From: Tannerella sp.
GTDB lineage: Bacteria > Bacteroidota > Bacteroidia > Bacteroidales > Tannerellaceae
Assembly (NCBI GenBank): GCA_031272655.1
Contig: JAISTJ010000045.1
Coordinates: forward strand, 1-5,587
Direction of reading: 5' to 3'
Length of the DNA: 5,587 bases
Both the position numbers and the translations under genes were made by a program. Positions 1-5,498 of this stretch are shown one piece after another; within the stretch, counting starts at the first letter, position 1, and the number at the start of each line of letters is the position of its first letter. The notes beneath the pieces were generated by a model. That model searched no databases. It saw only the letters and a program-made list of their open reading frames with translations, and had not been told where the DNA came from.

Positions 1-2603
1 GCAATGGCTTCCACTTTGCCGAGGTCGAGGATAACGCGCTGACCGTCTGCAACAAAATTGTCCGGCAGCTTGAAAGATTTTGTGTAAACGGCGGTTCCAC
101 TGAAATATTTGACGAATTCATCGGGAGAATCGCTCCATGAAACGAGCTGATCGAGAACCATATCCTTTGAAGGAAATTTAACGTTCCAAGCTCCGGTGAA
201 TTCGTAATCTTTTGACATAACTACCTTATTAACAATCTTTTTGCCGGACGACGTCAACAGCTCATAATCGCCGGACGAACAGAAGGAAAGGCCTTTCTCG
301 TCCAAACCCAACAGTGATGCTGATACCGGTTTGCCGTCAAATGAAACGGAAACGAAATGCTCGCCTGCTGCCGGAGACCCTTTGCGCGGAAAGACAACAA
401 AGACCGATTCGGTAGCTTTCAGGGGCAGCAACACTTTTGTAACGTTGCCGGAAACGCTGAAAACAGGCGCTTTTATCATTTTGCCTGTCTCCGGAAACCA
501 TATTTCAGGCGTTCCCAAAGCGCGAAGTTCTACCTCTGCGAGAACGTTTTGCTCATTCGGGTTGGCTATGAAATAGATGTCCTCTTTGTCTGTATAGCGG
601 TGATTTTCAGACAGTTTGATATTTGAAATAAAATCGGGTTTGATCCCTTTGCCAAGAAGCACATCTTCAGGTTGTTTGCCCCAGATAATGCGTCCCTTGC
701 CGTAAGTGTGCTCGCCTGAAATGCCGGAGACGTCGCCCCACAGTTCGTCTGCAAGCGCCTTAACTTTCTGTTCGTTAGACATATAGTCGGTAAGACCGAA
801 CGAACCTTCTGGTTTGTCGCCGATAACGGTAGCGCCATCTTTCACAAGTTGGGTGATTTTGGTCAGTAACGCTGCTGTTACGCGGTTGCCTTTGGGCATC
901 ACAAGTATCTCATATTCAGCGCCGCTCGGCAATATCAGTTTGCCGTCCGTTACATTCATTTGATAAACCGCATCGGCTCCGCACTGATCCCACGGATAGC
1001 CGTTAAGCGGATGTAACGGAAAGTCCTGCGGCGAATCTTCTTCTTCGATGTACGCAATATCCGCCCTGAACTGCCCCTGCCGAAGCATAAACTGGCATCT
1101 TGAAAGGTATTCGTGCCATGAAGGCGTCAGCTCCCACCACGTCTGCGTCCGTTCATAATGAACGCCCCACGGACCCATCATCAGGCCGGGTTTGACGTCT
1201 TTCCACGGCTGGAACGAATAGCGATGGAAAATAAACCTGTTGACGCCTTCCGCGAAAGCCTTGTCGCCCAGAATCTTCATCGAACCCGGATGCTGAAGCC
1301 ATCGTTCGTCGTTTGAGGAAGTGAACGCCTCAACGCCGATGATTTTTTTACCGTAAACATGCCCTGCCGAAGCCATCCCCCTACAGTCGTGCAAACGACT
1401 GCCGTTCGGCATCCAAAATTCGCCTACAGGCTCGTCCGACATGCCGGCGAACTGCAGGAAGTCACACGGCGAGTCGTACGCTTCGGTCGAGAGTTTCAAG
1501 CCGTGTTGATGCGCCAACCGCTGAAAAGTTCCTACATAATTGTCGAGCGTCAATTCTGAGACAGTGCGGCGGAAATCCCAAAGGAAACGATCTGTAATAT
1601 CCGGAGAATCAATTACATAGCCAGCAAATACAGGAAGGAATTTCATTATATCATAGTTGCGCCTTTGAAAGAAATCTTCTTTCATGAGAGGCGTCCAAGT
1701 CTGGGTGCCGTTTTCCCAACTGTCTATATGCGTGCAAACCAGCGTTTTACCTTCGCCGGAAGAGTTAGGACTATCGGCTATCAACTGCGCCATTTGCCCG
1801 TTGAAAGCCAGTTCGGCGGCTTTAACCGACAGTTTGTCACATTCCAAACCGTCGTATCCGGCAGGCGTCGGACCTACAATCCTGCCGGTAGAGGTATGCC
1901 CGATGCGGATTATCGTCCATTTGCCCGCAGGCGCCTGCCATTCGAGCGAGCCGTCGGGTTTCATTTTGCCGGAAATATCAATAATGGCTTCCTGTGCGAT
2001 AATAGCCTTATTATCAAGCTTTTTTCTGCGAAGCGAAGTAACAGGATTGTTCGGGAAAATCGTATCAAGCTTTGACAGGTCAGCGGGCGTTGGGAAAGCT
2101 AAAATAGCTATATCGCGGTAGTAATCGCGTATTTTCGGCGGCTCGGGAAGGGTCGCTTTGACCGTTGACGGGCCTGTAACCCGCACTTCAGACCATGTTA
2201 GCTTTTGCATCCCGTATTCGGGGGTGATCCACGAGCCTCCGCTGCCGTTCCATCCGGCGTCGTTGTTCATATTAATCTCAATACCAAGTCGTTCGGCTTC
2301 GCTGACCATGAACTTGTACATCTCGCGCCACGGGTCGCTCATAAAGATATATTCTCCTTGCGGAGCGCCCTGTCCTACTTCCATTATCAGCACGCCGCCT
2401 ATCCCGACCCTTTTCATTGCTTCAAGGTCGGCGGTGATGCCTTCTTTGGTAAGGTTTCCGTTGTTCCAGAACCAGAACACCCACGGGCGGTTCTCGGGTC
2501 CCGGATTCTCAAATTCTTTTGCAAGAGCGCTTTGACCTGCCTCATTAACACAGGAACAAAGGGCAAAAATAGCTGCTATCAGCGGTAAATAAATTGATTT
2601 CAT
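1..2603 (-). CDS. GH106-type glycoside hydrolase, probable alpha-L-rhamnosidase lipoprotein (3' end outside window)
   Basis: The minus frame is open from ATG at 2603-2601 to the window edge, 867 codons checked with no stop or frameshift. The N-terminus MKSIYLPLIAAIFALCSC is a short hydrophobic signal ending in a Cys (C18), so a lipoprotein is likely, although the lipobox L-C-S-C is not ideal. The mature start has the GH106 hallmark NPGPENRPWVFWFWNNGN (residues 33-50), then a long catalytic region. HIDSWENG (E297), STEAYDS (E374) and GVEAFTS (E425) hold the candidate active-site acids; the E297-E425 spacing of 128 resembles, from memory, the catalytic pair of Bacteroides BT0986. From about residue 795 a beta-sandwich begins (TGAWNV, then YFSGTAVYTKSF and ILDLGKV), like the sugar-binding domain of GH2 enzymes; some 60-100 residues are probably missing. 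Family knowledge says such enzymes remove terminal L-rhamnose from pectins or other glycans outside the cytoplasm. The exact substrate is inference. The gene is divergent from the GH28-type gene. Confidence 0.88.
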   Translation of the reverse strand, partial: MKSIYLPLIAAIFALCSCVNEAGQSALAKEFENPGPENRPWVFWFWNNGNLTKEGITADLEAMKRVGIGGVLIMEVGQGAPQGEYIFMSDPWREMYKFMVSEAERLGIEINMNNDAGWNGSGGSWITPEYGMQKLTWSEVRVTGPSTVKATLPEPPKIRDYYRDIAILAFPTPADLSKLDTIFPNNPVTSLRRKKLDNKAIIAQEAIIDISGKMKPDGSLEWQAPAGKWTIIRIGHTSTGRIVGPTPAGYDGLECDKLSVKAAELAFNGQMAQLIADSPNSSGEGKTLVCTHIDSWENGTQTWTPLMKEDFFQRRNYDIMKFLPVFAGYVIDSPDITDRFLWDFRRTVSELTLDNYVGTFQRLAHQHGLKLSTEAYDSPCDFLQFAGMSDEPVGEFWMPNGSRLHDCRGMASAGHVYGKKIIGVEAFTSSNDERWLQHPGSMKILGDKAFAEGVNRFIFHRYSFQPWKDVKPGLMMGPWGVHYERTQTWWELTPSWHEYLSRCQFMLRQGQFRADIAYIEEEDSPQDFPLHPLNGYPWDQCGADAVYQMNVTDGKLILPSGAEYEILVMPKGNRVTAALLTKITQLVKDGATVIGDKPEGSFGLTDYMSNEQKVKALADELWGDVSGISGEHTYGKGRIIWGKQPEDVLLGKGIKPDFISNIKLSENHRYTDKEDIYFIANPNEQNVLAEVELRALGTPEIWFPETGKMIKAPVFSVSGNVTKVLLPLKATESVFVVFPRKGSPAAGEHFVSVSFDGKPVSASLLGLDEKGLSFCSSGDYELLTSSGKKIVNKVVMSKDYEFTGAWNVKFPSKDMVLDQLVSWSDSPDEFVKYFSGTAVYTKSFKLPDNFVADGQRVILDLGKVEAI

Positions 2604-2633
2604 GTTGTTTATAATTTTTAGGGGTTGATGTTA

Positions 2634-2668
2634 TGTTTGAAGTTTGAAGTTTGATGTTTCCGGTTTAA
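2634..2668. repeat. Short tandem repeat, 7-nt period (RGTTTGA type)
   Basis: Five successive heptads read TGTTTGA, AGTTTGA, AGTTTGA, TGTTTCC and GGTTTAA: three nearly identical units followed by two decayed ones. The repeat sits between the divergent promoters and the GH106 start codon, so it would be transcribed into the GH106 leader as a C/A-rich, weakly structured stretch (CTTCAAA units). It has no coding potential. Its function is unknown; it could be a neutral slippage product or tune leader length. Confidence 0.75.
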
Positions 2669-2676
2669 GTTATGCG

Positions 2677-2684
2677 CAAAGTTA
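2677..2684 (-). promoter_or_regulatory. Bacteroidota-type -7 element for the GH106 gene
   Basis: Read on the minus strand this is TAACTTTG, an exact match to the TAnnTTTG -7 consensus of the Bacteroidota primary sigma factor. The expected start of transcription is near 2670, giving a leader of about 67 nt that contains the heptad repeat. No good TTTG is found 19-21 nt upstream; only a CTG near 2704-2706 (minus strand) could serve as a weak -33. The gene lacks a Shine-Dalgarno sequence, as is usual in this phylum. Confidence 0.55.
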
Positions 2685-2695
2685 AAAAATTTTTC

Positions 2696-2703
2696 TAAAT
2701 TTG
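2696..2703 (+). promoter_or_regulatory. Bacteroidota-type -7 element for the GH28-type gene
   Basis: TAAATTTG matches TAnnTTTG exactly and lies 27 nt upstream of the ATG at 2731, which predicts a transcription start near 2710 and a very short leader of about 20 nt. The -33 element is poor: TATG at 2671-2674 is the nearest candidate (21-nt spacing), and it lies against the -7 box of the opposite promoter, so the promoter may be weak or need an activator. Confidence 0.55.
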
Positions 2704-2730
2704 CAGCGTAAAATAAATGATTTTTTTTAA

Positions 2731-4164
2731 ATGAAAAACTTATCAGCCATTTTTATCTTAATTTGCGGTTTTACTTTTGTCGCTAACGCTCAGGGTAACA
2801 GCAATATAGTTATTTATCCTGCGCCTGTGGGCGAACCGCTGAACGAGAGGTATCAAGTTTCGGTAAACGGCGAAACGGCGCCTGTTTACAATGCCAAGAT
2901 CGGCGCCGAAAACCGGTGGAATCGTGAGCGGGCGATGGATGACTTGCCTAATTCGCATCTCTATTACGACACGGCGGCATTCGCAAGCTTTGATCTTAAA
3001 AACGGCAAAGCGATTGTAACAGTGAGAGTTAGCCATCAGATAGATTCGGCGAAAATTCTGCCGGTTTCTTTTAATATCGTCCCGAAGATTCAAGGCAACA
3101 GCCTTAGTTTTGAAACAGACCGCCCCCAGCATCTCACGGTTGAGATTAACGGCGAGCATGTGCGGTCGCTGCATATCTTCGTCAATCCGGAGGAAAAGGA
3201 CGTTCCAAAGCCGACTGACCCGGATGTGATTTATTTCGGTCCGGGTATCCATAATCTTGCCGAAACGGTGGAAGTGGGTGATAATAAGACTGTTTACGTT
3301 GCAGGCGGCGCTATTGTGAGGTGTTTCAACGGTTCCGACATGCGTCCGAGTTTTTTGCTGAAGGGGAAAAACATCGTTTTCCGGGGTCGCGGCATCATTG
3401 ATCAGGAAAACGTCCACAGGATGAAAGCCCGTCAGATGCTGCTCCTTACCGACGGCGAAAACATGCAACTCGAAGGCGTAACGCTGCGAAACGCAAGCAT
3501 CTGGACTGTTACGCTCAGGTCTGCCGACAAGGTGCATATAGACAATATCAAACTGCTTGGCCACCGCGCCAACTCCGACGGCATTGATATTTGCGACAGT
3601 TGGGATGTTATGGTTGAAAACTGCTTCATACGGACGCTCGACGACCTTATAGTAATCAAAACCTACAGCCGGCCTGAAGGCGCAGGGCGGATAACGGCCC
3701 GCAAATGCGTCCTGTGGAATGAGGTAGCGCACGCTTTGAGCATCGGCGCCGAAATCAAACAACAGGTGGACGGCGTCCTGTTCACCGACTGCGATATCAT
3801 CGGCGACCATTGCAGGGAGTGGTCGTTGCGTATCTATCAGTGCGACAAAGGTATGGTCAAGAATGTCAGGTTTGAAAACCTTCGTATAGAGGAGTCGGTC
3901 AGGTTCGCCTCGCTGTGGATAAACAGCGCGTTGTGGAGTACCGATACGGCCCGCGGGCATATCGAAAACGTCGTCTTTAAGAATATTACTGTCGGGAATC
4001 ATTATCCCTGGCCACTGAAACAGGAGATAGAATTGCTCGGTTTTGACAAAGACCATATAGTAAAAAATGTGCTGATTGAAAATGTTGTAATCAAAGGCAA
4101 AAAAGTAACTGCAGATGACATAGCGCGGAACGGATATGTGTCGGGCGTGAAAGTCTTACCTTGA
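2731..4164 (+). CDS. Secreted GH28-type right-handed beta-helix glycoside hydrolase (polygalacturonase/rhamnogalacturonase-like)
   Basis: This 477-residue protein has a signal peptide (MKNLSAIFILICGFTFVANA, cleavage expected at ANA|Q, residue 20), so it is exported, probably to the periplasm. Residues about 25-155 form a beta-rich N-terminal domain; the repetitive beta-helix starts near YFGPGIHNL (168) and runs to about 465. The GH28 motifs are recognisable but altered: NSDG at 281-284 for NTDG, LDD with D304 and D305, AHALSIG with H334 for GHGLSIG, and LRIY with R367-I-Y369 for RIK. The 21-residue distance from D283 to D304 equals that in characterised polygalacturonases, which supports a working acid set. 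Loss of the RIK lysine, which contacts a galacturonate carboxylate in polygalacturonases, argues for a different substrate such as rhamnogalacturonan or a neutral glycan. The start codon is chosen because the signal peptide follows at once. A GH49-like clan GH-N enzyme is the main alternative. Confidence 0.85.
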   Translation: MKNLSAIFILICGFTFVANAQGNSNIVIYPAPVGEPLNERYQVSVNGETAPVYNAKIGAENRWNRERAMDDLPNSHLYYDTAAFASFDLKNGKAIVTVRVSHQIDSAKILPVSFNIVPKIQGNSLSFETDRPQHLTVEINGEHVRSLHIFVNPEEKDVPKPTDPDVIYFGPGIHNLAETVEVGDNKTVYVAGGAIVRCFNGSDMRPSFLLKGKNIVFRGRGIIDQENVHRMKARQMLLLTDGENMQLEGVTLRNASIWTVTLRSADKVHIDNIKLLGHRANSDGIDICDSWDVMVENCFIRTLDDLIVIKTYSRPEGAGRITARKCVLWNEVAHALSIGAEIKQQVDGVLFTDCDIIGDHCREWSLRIYQCDKGMVKNVRFENLRIEESVRFASLWINSALWSTDTARGHIENVVFKNITVGNHYPWPLKQEIELLGFDKDHIVKNVLIENVVIKGKKVTADDIARNGYVSGVKVLP

Positions 4165-4192
4165 TGTTATATTAAAAGAACCGCCTCCGCCG

Positions 4193-4208
4193 CCACGATA
4201 CAACGTGG
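4193..4208. other. Small inverted repeat CCACG-N6-CGTGG after the GH28-type gene
   Basis: CCACG (4193-4197) and CGTGG (4204-4208) can form a 5-bp stem with a 6-nt loop 29 nt after the stop codon. No T-run follows, so intrinsic termination is not convincing on its own; together with the larger hairpin just downstream it may mark the transcript end. Confidence 0.35.
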
Positions 4209-4214
4209 TCAATG

Positions 4215-4252
4215 AGCAATTAATAATTAATAATTAATAATTATTAATTGCT
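4215..4252. repeat. Perfect 15-bp A/T-rich hairpin made of AATTAAT heptads; possible transcript end
   Basis: Positions 4215-4229 pair without mismatch with 4238-4252 around an 8-nt loop; only the outer AGC/GCT pairs include G or C. The left part is a tandem repeat of AATTAAT (4218-4224, 4225-4231, 4232-4238) with a fourth, variant unit AATTATT at 4239-4245. It begins 51 nt after the GH28-type stop codon and more than 200 nt before the next promoter, where a terminator or 3'-end stabilising hairpin would be expected. The lack of a GC stem and of a following U-tract means the terminator role is inference; the hairpin itself is plain in the sequence. Confidence 0.7.
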
Positions 4253-4440
4253 TAATCCCCGCCCCATTCAGGTACGGAATGTTGGTAGAAATGCAGTCGC
4301 ATCACATGCATATAGTATATATTAATGTATGCGAAGCAACCGGCAGGTCGCACAGTTTACATCCCCGCATGGCGATTTCTATATTTTTTTCGTTGGTAAC
4401 AAATTTAAAATCAGACATTGCACAAAAAAATCAGTATTTT
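4253..4440. other. Non-coding spacer with alternative stem-loops; possible dispersed intergenic repeat
   Basis: No credible gene is seen here. Small open frames exist but lack a promoter of their own and protein-like composition, and one runs into the SPFH promoter. The part from 4265 to 4390 has higher GC than the flanking spacer and contains TCGCAT-C-ACAT (4297-4307) able to pair with ATGTATGCGA (4325-4334), ten pairs with one bulge. TGCGA (4330-4334) can instead pair with TCGCA (4348-4352). The phrase GGTACGGAATGTTGGTAGAA (4271-4290) and the block 4340-4383 remind me of short repeats scattered between Bacteroidales genes, but this is memory, not a search. Confidence 0.35.
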
Positions 4441-4452
4441 TTTGCCAAAAAA

Positions 4453-4484
4453 TTTGGCGGATAAAAAAATATCTAATATCTTTG
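4453..4484 (+). promoter_or_regulatory. Promoter of the SPFH operon (TTTG-N20-TATCTTTG)
   Basis: TTTG at 4453-4456 and TATCTTTG at 4477-4484 are separated by exactly 20 nt, a full match to the Bacteroidota -33/-7 consensus (TTTG, 19-21 nt, TAnnTTTG). Transcription should begin near 4491, leaving a leader of about 29 nt before the ATG at 4520. The -33 TTTG is part of an inverted repeat GCCAAA-AAA-TTTGGC (4444-4458). The leader is pure A/T-rich without a Shine-Dalgarno sequence. Confidence 0.75.
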
Positions 4485-4513
4485 CGATATTATTTTAATA
4501 TCATTTTAATATT
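4467..4513. promoter_or_regulatory. Candidate operator: cluster of TAATATC / GATATTA half-sites over the SPFH promoter
   Basis: TAATATC occurs at 4474-4480 and 4496-4502, its exact reverse complement GATATTA at 4486-4492, and near copies AAATATC at 4467-4473 and TAATATT at 4507-4513. The pair 4486-4502 is a perfect 7-bp dyad with a 3-nt centre placed over the predicted transcription start; the pair 4474-4492 is a dyad with a 5-nt centre that spans the -7 box. Forward units start at 4474, 4496 and 4507, spacings of 22 and 11 nt, so they lie on one face of the helix. This is the layout of a repressor site; the protein that would bind is unknown. The A/T richness makes chance matches easier. Confidence 0.5.
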
Positions 4514-4519
4514 ACATTT

Positions 4520-5464
4520 ATGGAAACGAAAGAAAAAAAATTCACAGGGATTAGGCTTAAAGGCATTCCGATGCTGATTATTAGCCTGTTATTAGTAGTC
4601 GCATTTGTTGCGCTAATCATTTACGGGGCTTCCCGCGAGTGTGTCTGTATGATTGTTACTGGCATAGTCGGAGTATTGCTTACCCCATTTCTTTTCATCG
4701 GTTTGTTAAAAATCGAACCTAACGAATCGGTTGTTTTGCTGTTTTTCGGCAAGTATCGCGGTACGCTAAATGAAGATGGTTTTTACTGGATCAATCCGTT
4801 TATCAGTCGGAAACGCCTGACTCTACGCGCTCGCAACTTAGACGCAGAGCCGATCAAGGTAAACGACAAGAAAGGTAACCCGATTATGATTGGGCAAGTG
4901 CTTGTATGGCGGGTTGTGGACACCTACAAGGCTTGTTTCGACATTGACTCGTCATCGTCCGAGAGTTGGGCGACAAAAACTCCGGGCACCGAAGTAGGTT
5001 CGAGGATGAAAGCATACGAAAAATTCGTTAAAGTGCAGAGCGACGCGGCATTACGTCAGGTCGCAGGGCAGTATGCCTACGACAACAACGAAAACGAGGA
5101 CGAGCTGCTGACACTTCGTTCGGGAGGCGAAGAAATCAACGAACTGCTTGAGCGCAAACTCAATGAGCGCCTGTCTATCGCGGGAATTGAGGTTATGGAG
5201 GCTCGCGTCAACTACCTCGCTTATGCGCCCGAAATTGCAGCCGTGATGCTTCGCCGCCAGCAAGCCGACGCTATCATCAGCGCACGCGAAAAGATTGTGG
5301 ACGGCGCAGTAGGAATGGTGCAGCACGCCCTCAAAAAACTGTCGGAAGAGCAGATTATCGAACTCGACGACGAAAAGAAAGCAGCAATGGTGTCTAACTT
5401 GCTTGTTGTGCTCTGCGGCGACGAAAGAGCTACGCCGATTGTTAATGCGGGAACGCTTTATTAA
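4520..5464 (+). CDS. SPFH/band-7 domain membrane protein (stomatin/prohibitin-like)
   Basis: The 314-residue protein starts with a short basic cytoplasmic stretch (METKEKKFTGIRLKG) and two adjacent membrane segments, about residues 16-37 and 43-63. The SPFH domain follows: IEPNESVVLLFFGKYRGT (65-82), GFYWINPF (87-94), a beta-rich core to about 145, a helical part with a charged insert (189-206), then ERLSIAGIEVMEARVNYL and APEIAAVMLRRQQADAI (236-252). The C-terminal tail has KLSEEQIIELDDEKKAAM and ends VNAGTLY, the layout of a widespread bacterial SPFH subfamily. Such proteins form oligomers that organise membrane microdomains; the precise job of this one is unknown. It has its own promoter and probable operator, and the next gene begins 34 nt after its stop, so they are likely cotranscribed. 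It is intact and of normal length. Confidence 0.92.
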   Translation: METKEKKFTGIRLKGIPMLIISLLLVVAFVALIIYGASRECVCMIVTGIVGVLLTPFLFIGLLKIEPNESVVLLFFGKYRGTLNEDGFYWINPFISRKRLTLRARNLDAEPIKVNDKKGNPIMIGQVLVWRVVDTYKACFDIDSSSSESWATKTPGTEVGSRMKAYEKFVKVQSDAALRQVAGQYAYDNNENEDELLTLRSGGEEINELLERKLNERLSIAGIEVMEARVNYLAYAPEIAAVMLRRQQADAIISAREKIVDGAVGMVQHALKKLSEEQIIELDDEKKAAMVSNLLVVLCGDERATPIVNAGTLY

Positions 5465-5484
5465 ATTAAAAATTAAGAATTAAA
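5464..5484. repeat. Short tandem repeat, three AATTAAR heptads
   Basis: AATTAAA (5464-5470), AATTAAG (5471-5477) and AATTAAA (5478-5484) follow each other without gaps, starting on the last base of the SPFH stop codon. They fill most of the 34-nt gap to the next gene. No promoter or hairpin is visible in this gap, which favours cotranscription. Confidence 0.7.
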
Positions 5485-5498
5485 AGACTGTTGGCGAT

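Noticed and set aside
331..838. Short open frames on both strands near the left end
   Set aside because: They overlap the C-terminal part of the GH106 gene in other frames and show no family signature.
1665..2588. Plus-strand open frames of 125-145 codons between 1665 and 2588
   Set aside because: They lie opposite the continuous GH106 frame, whose family motifs are clear, and have no promoter or recognisable domain.
2758..4056. Long 432-codon open frame on the minus strand opposite the GH28-type gene
   Set aside because: It is a mirror frame of a well-supported gene; the translation has no signal peptide, no recognisable domain and a composition unlike a real protein.
4165..4519. tRNA or known riboswitch in the 355-nt spacer
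   Set aside because: I looked for a cloverleaf with T-loop and CCA-proximal stem, and for familiar riboswitch cores, and saw neither; only simple hairpins are present.
4279..4577. Two small plus-strand open frames in the spacer before the SPFH gene
   Set aside because: They overlap each other and the SPFH promoter, one runs into the SPFH coding region in another frame, and no start signal supports them. They may instead reflect a non-coding repeat.
5051..5326. 91-codon minus-strand frame inside the SPFH gene
   Set aside because: It is a shadow of the SPFH coding frame with no domain or promoter support.
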